From assembly GCA_035403465.1 (NCBI GenBank), contig DAONFG010000004.1, positions 1-64,000 of the forward strand: a DNA stretch of 64,000 nucleotides, written 5' to 3'. This document shows, in pieces, positions 1-9,139 of this stretch. The stretch comes from JAAYBQ01 sp035403465. GTDB taxonomy: Bacteria > Spirochaetota > UBA4802 > UBA5550. Under the pieces are notes generated by a model. The model had not been told where the DNA came from. It saw only the letters and a program-made list of their open reading frames with translations, and did not search any database. Position 1 is the first letter of the stretch. Each line of letters opens with the position of its first letter. A program made the position numbers and the translations under genes.

Positions 1-1
1 T

Positions 2-133
2 TTAAAATGGAACTTTGACAAATCACCGAGGGCTGAGAAAATTATTAAAACTAATCATCCGGCATTGTATGATGCTATAATAAAATATGGCAGTGCCAAA
101 CCCTTGGCAATTCTGGACTATACGGTTCCTTAA
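2..133 (+). CDS. C-terminal fragment of an unknown protein (cut by window edge)
   Basis: An open frame enters from the left edge and ends at TAA 131-133, giving 43 residues that end in LAILDYTVP. It is lysine-rich and soluble-looking, with no motif I recognise. It lies just before a transposase gene on the other strand, so it may be a gene end next to an insertion. It could also be chance, since only 43 codons are visible. Confidence 0.4.
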   Translation, partial: LKWNFDKSPRAEKIIKTNHPALYDAIIKYGSAKPLAILDYTVP

Positions 134-248
134 ATGGAACGCAATATTCCGGCCAGTGCAGGTATCCATGTATAAACCGGAAAATCCTAAACCGGCATAA
201 AACCGGTAAGATAAACTAAAGATTCAGTGATCCTTGAAAACATTCAAT

Positions 249-1577
249 TCATTTTTCTGAGCATACAGTACATTTAATCTCCTGTTTCAATACTTTTTCA
301 GTCTTTTCTCTCCTTAAATTAACAGATTTAAGATGCTCCGGATTATCAGGACGCAGTCCTGCCAGAACTTCTGATGGTGTAAGCCCTTTAAGGGAACAGT
401 GAGGCCGTACATCATTGTAGACAGGTACAAATTTCTCCATATGCTTTTGCAAAGCATGAATATTTGGAATATTGTCAAGAAACAGGGAGCGGTACTTTAC
501 AATTTTGTTCACAGCCTCGACCATGCTGTTTGAAAAAAGAATATCCTGCTGGGCAATAATCTTTTTTATTGAAATACCGGGTGACCCTATGTACTCATCA
601 ACAACAGAGTTGTTGTTTTCACTTCCTCCGTCAACAATGAGCTGAACGTCAGCGGATGAATCATGAATGTGGTTATCGTATGCCTCCCTGACTGTATCAA
701 GTCTTGTCTCTGCGCAAAGCTTAAGTGAAACTCTCCATGAAAGAATGGCCCTTGAGTAATTATCAACAACAAGATAGATATAAGCCCTGACATTATCCAT
801 AGTTCTGAACAAAGTTACATCTGCATGCCAGAACTGGTGAGGCATGACAGCCCTTATTCCGGTTCTCTGTTTTTTTAAACAACGTGGAGGTCTGGAAAAA
901 ATTCCAATGAGTTTAGCGTATTTATACCATGTATAAACAGAAATACTGAGAAGTCCGGACCTTCGGGCATAATGCGCAATGGAAACTGCAGGCCATCCTT
1001 TAAACTGTTCATCTTCACAAAGGGACCTGATTTTTTCCACAGATGCAACTGATAGCTGGCCCGGCCAGCGCCGCAGGCATTTACCGGCAAAAGAATCATA
1101 ACAGTAATGCCTGACCTGGAACTGCCATGAATGAAATGTTGAACGTGAAATGTTAAAGTGCCCGCATGCAGCATCAAGACCAATGGAATCTTTTGTATCA
1201 TTGATAACAGAAACAACCTCTTTTATCTTCTGGAACCCGGATAATGCCGATTCCCTGATTTTTATAATTGTGTTCTTGATTTTAATTATACCGCGTGAAG
1301 CATTCAGTGCAGCCTTGCAATGAAGAAGTTCCTTGATTATAAGTTCATTGCGCTCAAGAGCTTCGGCTAACTCGATACCGAAGATGTTTGAATAGTCGGA
1401 ATATTTGAACCTGTGCAGGGTGGACTTTGGAATCATTTTCACAGTTTCAGGAGGAAGAAGGTCCATTTTGTATGACAGTTTGATTGAGGTGTGGTAACGG
1501 TTTCTACAGGTATTCATATAAAGTAAATCGGAAATAACAAAAAATGAATGAGTGCGGAACAGCCTGAATGCAAACAT
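249..1577 (-). CDS. DDE-type integrase-core transposase
   Basis: Transposase of the rve/integrase-core superfamily, which would cut and join the ends of its insertion sequence. The catalytic triad reads D253 (WHADVTLF), D316 (LIVDGGSEN) and E354 (NSMVEAVNK), a DD(37)E spacing. An HTH-like region precedes it (about residues 130-160, ISRSTFHSW). The C-terminus ends in a CxxC (IKCTVCSEK). The start is uncertain: no Shine-Dalgarno precedes the first ATG, and ATGs at 1517 or 1466 (MDLLPPETV) are equally possible. I could not find terminal inverted repeats or a target duplication in 134-248 or 1578-1700, so the element limits are not defined. The frame is intact. It is IS3/IS481-like in its core, but the exact family is not certain. 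Confidence 0.85.
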   Translation of the reverse strand: MFAFRLFRTHSFFVISDLLYMNTCRNRYHTSIKLSYKMDLLPPETVKMIPKSTLHRFKYSDYSNIFGIELAEALERNELIIKELLHCKAALNASRGIIKIKNTIIKIRESALSGFQKIKEVVSVINDTKDSIGLDAACGHFNISRSTFHSWQFQVRHYCYDSFAGKCLRRWPGQLSVASVEKIRSLCEDEQFKGWPAVSIAHYARRSGLLSISVYTWYKYAKLIGIFSRPPRCLKKQRTGIRAVMPHQFWHADVTLFRTMDNVRAYIYLVVDNYSRAILSWRVSLKLCAETRLDTVREAYDNHIHDSSADVQLIVDGGSENNNSVVDEYIGSPGISIKKIIAQQDILFSNSMVEAVNKIVKYRSLFLDNIPNIHALQKHMEKFVPVYNDVRPHCSLKGLTPSEVLAGLRPDNPEHLKSVNLRREKTEKVLKQEIKCTVCSEK

Positions 1578-1651
1578 TTAAAAGAATTGATGAATAAAAA
1601 ATGTAGAAGAATATAAATTATTGCGGACAAACTGTTAAATAATGTGATGAA

Positions 1652-1771
1652 ATGGAAAATAAATCAGAAGTATTTTATAAAGAAGATTGCTCAGACGCAG
1701 TAAGGATAGCTCAGGAGGGAACTCTTTTGAACAGGAAACTTCTTGAGAAAGGCCTGGCAAGGGCAATATAG
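1652..1771 (+). CDS. Very short ORF or gene remnant, unknown
   Basis: ATG 1652 to TAG 1769-1771 encodes 39 residues beginning MENKSEVFYKEDCSDAV. The composition is protein-like, but there is no ribosome-binding site and no recognisable motif. It sits between the transposase and a palindrome. It may be the stump of a gene disrupted by insertion, or chance. Confidence 0.2.
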   Translation: MENKSEVFYKEDCSDAVRIAQEGTLLNRKLLEKGLARAI

Positions 1772-1781
1772 CAGAAAGATT

Positions 1782-1805
1782 AATTGGTCAACCGGTTGAC
1801 TAATT
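1782..1805. promoter_or_regulatory. 24-bp palindrome, candidate operator
   Basis: A perfect 14-bp palindrome GTCAACCGGTTGAC (1787-1800) extends to a 24-bp two-fold symmetric site flanked by AATT arms, with one mismatched pair (1786/1801). It has no T-tract and no loop, so it resembles a dimeric repressor operator (GntR or TetR style) rather than a terminator. The next plus-strand gene, an ETF:quinone-oxidoreductase-like protein, starts about 450 bp downstream. The link to that gene is inference. Confidence 0.4.
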
Positions 1806-2253
1806 TGGGACAGTAGAAATAAAGTTCCTTGAAAACACCAGCACAATGAAGCAGTAATATTTTTTGCCACACCGCGCAAGGGATGTGCAGGGCCTGGCCC
1901 GCAGGGCTGGAGCGACAGCGCAACCCGGAGCAGCCCGGCCCGGTGCAATGGGAACTGCACAATGATGAATCATTAAATTCAGTAATAACAAAAAGTATAT
2001 CACACCCGCAGGTGCAGAGGGATGCGCCCAATGGTGGAATACCATGTACCCGGCATTCAGCTATCATACCAAAATATTCCTGATTCGCTCAATATTTATG
2101 AGTTGACATTTTACAAGCAATATCATACCTGAAAATAGACATAAATATATACATTGATCATAAAAGCAGGTTTTGCCGGAACAGGCCTGTTATAAGCATG
2201 CAACCAACTATAAATAACTTTATAGTAGTGATATTTTTTAGGAGGATACCCAA
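1806..2253. other. Gene-poor stretch with a GC-rich repeat-like patch
   Basis: No credible gene is seen. Bases 1866-1955 form a strikingly G+C-rich patch in A+T-rich surroundings, with short inverted segments such as GCCTGGCCCGCAGGGC, and look like a dispersed intergenic repeat. A consensus TTGACA occurs at 2103-2108, but no good -10 follows at 16-18 bp. A strong ribosome-binding site AGGAGG (2240-2245) belongs to the next gene. Confidence 0.4.
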
Positions 2254-4392
2254 ATGAGTATTGCCAGTTCTTTTGGTATACCAGCTGAAGAGGTTACCCG
2301 CGAATTTTATTTTAACGTGGGCGGCCCTCATGGTTTTATGAGATGGGGAGTCTACATTTTCATGTTCATTGCGGTTTTTTATCTTCTTTTTACTGTTATT
2401 AAAAAAGTAAAAGTATGGAGACAGGGACAGCCGCAATTAAGGACAGATTTCCCTGAAAAGAGGATTATAGCGGTAATTAAGTATGCTTTTCTCCAGATGA
2501 AAGTGCTCAGGGAGAAATATGCAGGTTTATTTCATGGCGCGCTTTTCTTCGGATTTGTCGGACTATTCATTGTAACAATGATAATTGTTGTCCAGGAGGA
2601 CTTCACAGGTCTTTTCCTGCATTATCACTTTATCCACGGTGATTTCTATATCATCTGGTCTCTCTTTGGTGACCTCTTCGGATTAGTGGTACTTATCGGC
2701 CTCTGTATGGCGATCTACAGAAGGTATGTACTGAAGCCCACAAGGCTCGATACAAAAGCGATAGACACATTTGCACTTGTATTGATTACACTGATCATCG
2801 TGACAGGTTTCATCAACGAAGCAATGAGGATTGCATACACAGCATTCCCCGAATTTGAAACAATTTCTTCACCTGTAGGCTATGTGCTTGCACTGCCTTT
2901 CGGTCTTATGAGTGATGGAGTGCTTGAAGTTGGTCACAAGATCAACTGGTGGGTGCACATGCTTGCGGCATTCAGCTTCATAGGGCTTGTTGCTTCTGAC
3001 AAGATCGGGCACATCGTTGTTTCTTTCCTTAATATTTATTACATGAACCTTGACAACGAATCAGCAAAAACAAAATATGCGGTTCCTGTAATCGATCCTA
3101 AAGTATTTGAAGTTGCAGAAAGCTTCGGCGTAAGCAAGGTTGAAGAATTCACATGGAAGCAGCTCATGGACGGCGACGCCTGTACACGCTGCGGCCGCTG
3201 CCAGGATAACTGCCCGGCTTACCTTACAGAGAAACCCCTTTCACCTAAGAAGATGATAAACGACGTGAAAGACAACATGGACGAGCGTATCCCGCAGCTC
3301 ATGCTTGCAGAAGACAAGGCAGCCCTTGAGACCAAGCCTCTCATAGGTGATGATTCTGAAGGTTCAGGATCTGTTCAGCCCGAGGAATTCTGGTCATGTA
3401 CAAACTGCGCGGCATGTATGGAAGCTTGCCCGGTTAACATTGAACACGTTCCCAAAATGATCGACATGAGGAGATACAAGGTCCTCATGGAAGGCGACAT
3501 GGCGCCCGAGCTCCAGACAACCTTCATGAACATGGAAACAAACTTTAACCCTTACGGTTTCGCGTTTGCTGAAAGGGGTGCATGGCTCCCTGCAGACCTC
3601 GGCGTAAAAACCATTGCTGAGGATCCGGAAGTTGATTATGTATACTTTGTAGGATGCGCAGCTTCTTACGACAAGAGAAGCCAGAAGGTTGCAATAGCTC
3701 TTCTTAACATAATGAAGAAAGCCGGACTTAAAGTCGGTATACTCGGTGCTGAAGAAGCATGCTGCGGTGACGCCGCAATGAGGGGTGGTAATGAATACCT
3801 CTTCCATTCACTTGCTACACAGAACCTTGAGACCTTCAAGTCTTATGGTATCAAGAAGATCATAACAACATGTCCTCACGGCTACAACATGCTGAAGAAG
3901 GAATACGCCAAGTTTGCAGCGGTCGGTACTGGTTCAGACGGCAATCCTCTTGAAGCTAAATTTGAAGTTTTCCACCATACTGAAGTGATAGATGAACTTA
4001 TCAAGAGCGGAAAGATCAAACTTAAAGAAGCCCTTAACGAAAAGATCACATATCACGATTCATGCTTCCTCGGAAGGTACAACGAGATATACGCACAGCC
4101 AAGGGATGTAATCAAGGCTATCCCGGGTACTGATTTTGTTGAGATGAGCCGTAACCACAGAACAAGTTTCTGCTGCGGTGCAGGTGGAGCGAGGATGTTT
4201 ATTGAAGAGCATCTTGGAACAAGGATCAACCAGTTCAGAACAAAAGATGCACAGTCCAGCGGTGCGACAAAGATATGTACAGCATGTCCTTTCTGTCTCA
4301 CCATGCTTTCTGACGGTGCTTCTGAACTTGATATACAGAACCTCACAACTTTTGACATTGCAGAATATGTTTACAATTCAATGGAAAAATAA
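2254..4392 (+). CDS. Membrane Fe-S oxidoreductase (EtfD / HdrD-like, ETF:quinone type)
   Basis: A 712-residue protein with an N-terminal membrane domain like the nitrate-reductase gamma subunit (about six hydrophobic segments, residues 33-260). A ferredoxin module follows with two 4Fe-4S motifs (C310xxCxxCxxxCP and C382xxCxxCxxxCP), then two cysteine-rich CCG domains (CCG at 503-505 and 640-642). This architecture is known from membrane proteins that pass electrons from electron-transfer flavoprotein, reduced by acyl-CoA dehydrogenases, to the quinone pool. It is also related to heterodisulfide reductase HdrD. The start is set by AGGAGG 8 bases upstream of ATG. It is monocistronic, with a strong terminator behind it. 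A role in fatty-acid oxidation is inferred from the family; no etfAB gene is nearby. Confidence 0.85.
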   Translation: MSIASSFGIPAEEVTREFYFNVGGPHGFMRWGVYIFMFIAVFYLLFTVIKKVKVWRQGQPQLRTDFPEKRIIAVIKYAFLQMKVLREKYAGLFHGALFFGFVGLFIVTMIIVVQEDFTGLFLHYHFIHGDFYIIWSLFGDLFGLVVLIGLCMAIYRRYVLKPTRLDTKAIDTFALVLITLIIVTGFINEAMRIAYTAFPEFETISSPVGYVLALPFGLMSDGVLEVGHKINWWVHMLAAFSFIGLVASDKIGHIVVSFLNIYYMNLDNESAKTKYAVPVIDPKVFEVAESFGVSKVEEFTWKQLMDGDACTRCGRCQDNCPAYLTEKPLSPKKMINDVKDNMDERIPQLMLAEDKAALETKPLIGDDSEGSGSVQPEEFWSCTNCAACMEACPVNIEHVPKMIDMRRYKVLMEGDMAPELQTTFMNMETNFNPYGFAFAERGAWLPADLGVKTIAEDPEVDYVYFVGCAASYDKRSQKVAIALLNIMKKAGLKVGILGAEEACCGDAAMRGGNEYLFHSLATQNLETFKSYGIKKIITTCPHGYNMLKKEYAKFAAVGTGSDGNPLEAKFEVFHHTEVIDELIKSGKIKLKEALNEKITYHDSCFLGRYNEIYAQPRDVIKAIPGTDFVEMSRNHRTSFCCGAGGARMFIEEHLGTRINQFRTKDAQSSGATKICTACPFCLTMLSDGASELDIQNLTTFDIAEYVYNSMEK

Positions 4393-4409
4393 GTAAGGTT
4401 AACATCGGG

Positions 4410-4474
4410 CAAGGGGCTGAAGCCCCTTGTTCAACAAAAAGGGCTGCCCTTGCGGGCGGCCTTTTTTGTTGAAC
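4410..4474 (+). terminator. Two consecutive hairpins, rho-independent terminator
   Basis: The first hairpin is CAAGGGGCT/AGCCCCTTG (4410-4429). A 21-bp near-perfect stem follows at 4429-4449 / 4454-4474 with loop TTGC, an A-rich left arm and a T-rich right arm. The symmetry makes it work in either direction. It closes the Fe-S oxidoreductase gene. Confidence 0.85.
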
Positions 4475-4646
4475 CATGATTCTAGATTGTTGATTCTATA
4501 TACAAATACAACTATTAAATAATAGCATTTATTTTGTATTTAAACTAATAAAAGAGCTTGACTCATTCGGGCTTTTTGTTCCAAATTATCATAATATACT
4601 CTACATCCTATCCGGGAGAAAGATAAATTAATGTTCGGAGTTGATA

Positions 4647-5378
4647 ATGAAAATTGAAATTAACATTGATGATAAGCTTATTACACGCGTAAAGGATTTA
4701 TTCACAAAACGAAACATCATCACTTTTCTCACAATGTGCTTTGTTATGAGCATTGTGATCACAAAGGCTGCAGACTTTGGACTGCATGTATTCGAACCTG
4801 ATACTGTGATTTCTTCAACTGAAGTGAATGAAAATTTCGCAAATCTTTTCAAACAGATCAATGCCAATACGCCTGCAGGTACGGTTGTTGCATACGCAGG
4901 ATCAGTGATACCGGAAGGCTGGCTGGAGTGCAACGGTGCAGCAGTGAGCAGGACTGAATACAGCGAGCTCTTTACGGCTCTTGGAACTTCATGGGGAGTT
5001 GGTGACGGCGACAGTACATTCAACCTGCCTGATCTTCGCGGAAGGTTTCTGCGTGGTGTTGACGGTGATGCAGGTAATGATTCTGACAATGCTGCAAGAA
5101 CTGCCTTAAATGGCGGGAGTGCAGGGAATGTTGTAGGAAGCTACCAGGAGGATGCTATAAGGAATATTACCGGTAAGTTTGATGGTAATGTTGATGATAG
5201 TGCAACTTTCAAATCGGGTGCATTTTATCAGACCTCTGCATATTATGGCTTAGGTGCAAATGGAAATGGGGATACTTACAGCGGTTATATTTATTTTGAT
5301 GCATCGAAAGTGGTGCCAACAGGTTCTGATAATCGCCCCAAAAACGCCTATGTTTTTTATATCATAAAAGCTGATTAA
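4647..5378 (+). CDS. Membrane-anchored protein with phage tail-collar-like domain
   Basis: 243 residues. A basic N-terminus and one hydrophobic segment (about residues 28-45) export or anchor it. The segment EPDTVISSTEVNENFANLF is of the type common in exported spirochaete proteins. From about residue 76 there is a tail-collar domain (PEGWLECNGAAVSR, then FNLPDLRGRFLRG), known from phage tail fibres and bacterial surface proteins. The start is ATG 4647 with GGAG at 4637-4640; a TTG two codons upstream is less likely. No phage gene is nearby, so this is a lone surface protein rather than a prophage remnant. A 46-residue lipoprotein gene follows 15 bases later. Confidence 0.75.
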   Translation: MKIEINIDDKLITRVKDLFTKRNIITFLTMCFVMSIVITKAADFGLHVFEPDTVISSTEVNENFANLFKQINANTPAGTVVAYAGSVIPEGWLECNGAAVSRTEYSELFTALGTSWGVGDGDSTFNLPDLRGRFLRGVDGDAGNDSDNAARTALNGGSAGNVVGSYQEDAIRNITGKFDGNVDDSATFKSGAFYQTSAYYGLGANGNGDTYSGYIYFDASKVVPTGSDNRPKNAYVFYIIKAD

Positions 5379-5393
5379 ATCAGGCGGCCATAT

Positions 5394-5534
5394 ATGAAAA
5401 AATATATTATATGTTCTATGATTGCTGCAACACTAATGTTTATTACCGGTTGCGGGTCCGGTGGTACGGGAAGTGATAATCCCAAATCCGTAAAATGGGA
5501 TAACGCTAAGTGGGACAATGCTAAATGGCAATAA
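5394..5534 (+). CDS. 46-residue lipoprotein with tandem KWDNA repeats
   Basis: ATG 5394 to TAA 5532-5534. Residues 1-20 are a lipoprotein signal (MKKYIICSMI..., lipobox FITGC, Cys20). A glycine/serine linker follows, and the mature protein ends KWDNAKWDNAKWQ, three near-copies of a Trp/Asp/Asn unit. It lies 15 bases after the collar-domain gene, with AGGCGG upstream, and just before a terminator, so the two are probably cotranscribed. The mature peptide would be about 27 residues. I know no family for it. The signal sequence, position and repeat argue for a real gene. Confidence 0.65.
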   Translation: MKKYIICSMIAATLMFITGCGSGGTGSDNPKSVKWDNAKWDNAKWQ

Positions 5535-5567
5535 GATCGATAGTTATTTAGATAGATTACTTTATTC

Positions 5568-5596
5568 AAAAAAGGCTGCCGGAAGGCAGCCTTTTT
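5568..5596. terminator. Bidirectional rho-independent terminator
   Basis: Stem GGCTGCC/GGCAGCC (5574-5580 / 5585-5591) with loop GGAA, an A-tract before and a T-tract after. It serves the lipoprotein gene from the left and the minus-strand DUF4421-type gene from the right. Confidence 0.85.
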
Positions 5597-5679
5597 GTTG
5601 ATATGTGTTTAAAAGTGAGTGAGAAAATCCTGCTGATCCTGACCGTCCCTTTTTGAAATGCTGGAAAGATTTCGTTAAA

Positions 5680-6705
5680 CTAGAACCTTCCCCCTGCAAA
5701 CAGTTCTATGTCAACATTCATAACTTCGTCTATACCTATACCCATGCTGGAGTTGTGCAGGTTATTGGTGCCGATCATATATTTATAATTAAGACCGCAC
5801 AGGAAACTGTCTCCGTTGAATCCCACGGTTGCCCAGCCGGGGTAACCGGTTCCTAATAATGTCCAGCCGTGTGCTGTTTTGATCTGGTTGTTTAATTTCC
5901 ATCTCTGGTATGAATAACTCGGGGCAATCGCAAGACTAATCGATGCATAAAATTTTTTAAAGAAAACCAGTGTATATGCCCCGCCGAAAAAAGCACTCAG
6001 GGAATGAAAGTCACCACCCCTGAACCTGTCTGCTTCAGGACTGTAATCCGCCTCAGTACCGGCCGGCAGAAGGCTGTTGTCGAACCTGAGTCCAAGGTAA
6101 TTATACTGGGTGCCGATGAACCATGTTCCACCGCTTTTTTCCTGTCGTTCCTGCTGTGTGTTTGCTGCGAGGTATGAAAAATCTTCAGAGAACTTATATA
6201 CTAGGCTAATGCCTGCATCGTTAGAGGATATATCTCTCCTTACCGGGTAGTCATCGCTGGAGGACCAGGAGGGGTATATACCGGATGGATTTGACATGTA
6301 AAAACCTTTTATACGCTGGTAGTAGGCTTTGGCCATGAGATTATTGTGAAAATAGGATATGTTACTGTTTTAATAATCGGTTTTGCCGTTTTCATCTTCG
6401 AAGGAATTGAAAAAAGTACCACTTGTAAACCTGAAATTAAAATCCCTGAAAGATATATCAATACCGAAAGCACCGACTGTGTTTGCAGTGTATTCAAAGT
6501 ATTCTGAATCATATGCTGTTTTATCAATTTGTATGCGCAATCCTCTTATGGGGGCGACAAGGAGTGCCTTTACTGTTATTGAATCTTCAAAAGTTTTTAC
6601 AGCTTTTATATCTTCCTGTTCAGCAGCTGCAGAAGCAGAGTAAAGAATGAATATAATCATGAGTGAAGAAAGTAAAGATGAGAATATTTTATGTATCATC
6701 TGCAT
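5680..6705 (-). pseudogene. DUF4421-type outer-membrane protein, interrupted by one in-frame stop
   Basis: One continuous reading frame of about 342 codons is broken by a single TAA (6370-6372) after NGKTDY. The same frame resumes directly with NSNISYFHNNL and runs to the stop at 5680. The first part has a signal peptide (MIHKIFSSLLSSLMII...ASA). The rest resembles the DUF4421 family of outer-membrane beta-strand proteins (KGFYMSNPSG, then alternating hydrophobic strands to a final aromatic ELFAGGRF). The start is ATG 6705 or 6699. No frameshift is needed, so one CAA/GAA/AAA-to-TAA change explains it. It is a young pseudogene, a readthrough gene or a sequencing error. Confidence 0.7.
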
Positions 6706-6863
6706 GTTCCATAGGTTTGTATTAACTCCTATATGTGTAGTTTGTAAATGCGTGGCTGTCAACAAAATAACACTTTATTGAGAATTATCGGCTTCTTGCC
6801 GGAAAATTTGTATATTTCACGGATTGTATGGACAGTTGTCTTTCCAATGGGTAGTATTAATAC

Positions 6864-9116
6864 ATGAAGCTGATACACAGAACATTTAACGGCATCAAGG
6901 ATCCACTGATTATCTCTGACCTTTTTTCAGAGACAATCGGAGGCGGCTCAAACACAGTATGTGCCCTGGGCAACAGCCGGCTTACCGCAGGGATAAGTCC
7001 CTGGGCGGAGATTGTCTACTTCAGGTGGCCTGACCTTTCAAAATATGACCATTTGAGGTATGTTTCAAAGAACTATCACATTCTTCATGGGCTGGTGAAC
7101 GTTAAGAATATGCGTTACGGTATTGATGCGCCATGCACAGACTGGCGTAAATACGGCAGGCCGTATGAAAAATATAAAGGACTGGGTGCCTGTGGAGGTC
7201 TCTATTCAGCGCAAGGGGGAATGACCTGGCAGGACCAGCCGTACTGGAAAAGCAGCCGCAGGTATTTGCCAGAATGGTCACATATGCTGGAAACAAGGCT
7301 GGTCACTGATGAAAAGAGCGGCAAGGGGCGTGCAGAAATGGTAATCAGCCAGTGGGTCATGCCGGGGACTGACATACTGGTCCAGCATTACAGCATTGAT
7401 GCAGCAGGGTATGATGCATTTTTTTACCACGCTGTTTTTGCACCATGGATGACCAATCCTGCGGGCTTTCACAATCCCGATTCAAGAAAGGCCGGATTTG
7501 GCGCTGTGTATTGTGTGGAAGATGAAATTATGCTCTGGATGTATCCGGGTGATACTGACCGCAGACGATTTGCAGACGGTTTCAGCCGTATCATGAATAT
7601 ACATGATGCGCAGGGGCTCTGCAGGGGTAAAGGGATCTTTATAGCAATGGCATGCTCTGAGCCGGTTTCGGAGTTTCAGGCAGGTGCGGACAGAGTTGGA
7701 AGGTTCAGTCTGAAAAAATTCCCGGCAGCAGGCAGGGCCGACGCGGAGGATTGCTGTCTTGAGAACAACATGCGGCAGCGCGGACCGGTTGACGGAGCTA
7801 TAAAGATTCCATTATCAGGGGGGAGTGGCGAGGTTACAGTTTTTGTTGCAGTTGCAGAGAGCCCTGAAAAGTCTGCAGCGCTTGTTAAGGATGCAAAGCT
7901 TAAGGGGCATGCATGGTTGAAAAAACAAGCCCTGCCTGAATGGGAGCGTGTTAAATCCGGCGTGTATATTCCACAGGGAATTGATAGTGCGTATGTAAAC
8001 GCGGCGCAGAGGTCAATTACCAACCTGCTGCTGGGCCAGGATAAACAGACAGGGGCAATAGCGGCATCACCTGTGCGTCAGCCGCGTTACTGCTGCGACT
8101 GGCCCCGTGACGGCGCTTTTTTTGACCTTGCACTCGATTTTGCAGGCATGCGCGAGTCTGTTGACAGACACCTCCTGTTTTATAAAAACACACAGAGAAA
8201 AGAAAGAACGGCTTTTACCATTGCAAAACTCCTAAGTCTCCAGCCCCCGTTTTACAGTCCAAGGGGACACTGGTATTCCAACATGAACTGTGACGGTTCG
8301 CCGGGTTCTCTAAAGATAATTCCCTTTGAGATTGACGAGACTTCACTGCTGGTCTGGGACATCTGGCGTCACAGAAAATATATCCCGCCTGAACAGGCTG
8401 ATGAATACCGTGCGCAGTTTTCCGGGACACTGCTGCTTGCCATGAATGCGATTCTTCCCTTTGTTGACCGTAAAAGGGGATGGCTTACTAAAGCATTTGA
8501 AGATGATGACTATAAATTGAAAGCAACTTTTCACGGTGCAAGTGCAGTACTGACTGCGCTTGCCTGCGGTGCAGACCTTGCAGAAAAATGGGGGATTGAT
8601 TCTTCTCTCAGGGAAAACTGCCTGTCAGCAGCGGCCGCTCTGAAAAAGGGGATGCTGAAAAGGGTGAATGATCCGGAGGCGCTTGAACAGACCGGGTGGC
8701 GCGGTATCCAGTGGAGTCTTTTCCCGTCTCCGTTGTTCAGCGGAAGCGGTGCGGGTCAGTGCCTGCCGCTGCTGAAAAGACTTGCGTATGATATGCGCAG
8801 AAAAGCCTTAAGTAAATGCGGTGGCGTGGGATACCTGGGTGAACAGCTCTTTACCTTTGCGGCCAGCACCCCGGGCATAAAAGAATATAATGAATTGAAA
8901 GAAGATATCCTGCGTGTACTGGTAAGCGATGTCCCTGTCGAAGGGACCGGATCCTATGGCGAGGTAGGGCTATGGATTGAGAGTGAAGGCAAAAAAATTA
9001 TCCAGAACAGGACAAGTATCCCGCATCTCTGGAGCGGGGCCACTGTATATCTTGCAATACTTGCGGTACGGGAACCCTATCTGTTCCAGCAGCTGCGTCC
9101 GCCGCTGCCGTTATAA
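6864..9116 (+). CDS. GH15-like alpha-glucan hydrolase
   Basis: 750 residues without a signal peptide, so cytoplasmic. The N-terminal half is a beta-sandwich-like region. The C-terminal half carries the (alpha/alpha)6 signature of glucoamylase-type enzymes (CCDWPRDGAFFDLAL, W413-D416; later VEGTGSYGEVGLWIESEGK). Such enzymes release glucose or trim alpha-glucans; the exact substrate cannot be read from sequence. Three bases separate its stop from the phosphofructokinase reading frame, and a sugar-isomerase-fold gene follows, which points to an operon turning stored glucan into glycolytic intermediates. The start codon is preceded by only a weak ribosome-binding site. Confidence 0.7.
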   Translation: MKLIHRTFNGIKDPLIISDLFSETIGGGSNTVCALGNSRLTAGISPWAEIVYFRWPDLSKYDHLRYVSKNYHILHGLVNVKNMRYGIDAPCTDWRKYGRPYEKYKGLGACGGLYSAQGGMTWQDQPYWKSSRRYLPEWSHMLETRLVTDEKSGKGRAEMVISQWVMPGTDILVQHYSIDAAGYDAFFYHAVFAPWMTNPAGFHNPDSRKAGFGAVYCVEDEIMLWMYPGDTDRRRFADGFSRIMNIHDAQGLCRGKGIFIAMACSEPVSEFQAGADRVGRFSLKKFPAAGRADAEDCCLENNMRQRGPVDGAIKIPLSGGSGEVTVFVAVAESPEKSAALVKDAKLKGHAWLKKQALPEWERVKSGVYIPQGIDSAYVNAAQRSITNLLLGQDKQTGAIAASPVRQPRYCCDWPRDGAFFDLALDFAGMRESVDRHLLFYKNTQRKERTAFTIAKLLSLQPPFYSPRGHWYSNMNCDGSPGSLKIIPFEIDETSLLVWDIWRHRKYIPPEQADEYRAQFSGTLLLAMNAILPFVDRKRGWLTKAFEDDDYKLKATFHGASAVLTALACGADLAEKWGIDSSLRENCLSAAAALKKGMLKRVNDPEALEQTGWRGIQWSLFPSPLFSGSGAGQCLPLLKRLAYDMRRKALSKCGGVGYLGEQLFTFAASTPGIKEYNELKEDILRVLVSDVPVEGTGSYGEVGLWIESEGKKIIQNRTSIPHLWSGATVYLAILAVREPYLFQQLRPPLPL

Positions 9117-9139
9117 CAGTGATCCGGAGTGATGCGCGT

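Noticed and set aside
1883..2083. 66-codon open frame through the GC-rich patch
   Set aside because: No ribosome-binding site, biased composition only from the repeat-like patch, no family resemblance; the other strand is open as well.
4647..5378. Prophage remnant suggested by the tail-collar domain
   Set aside because: The protein has an export signal and no phage neighbours; collar domains also occur in bacterial surface proteins.
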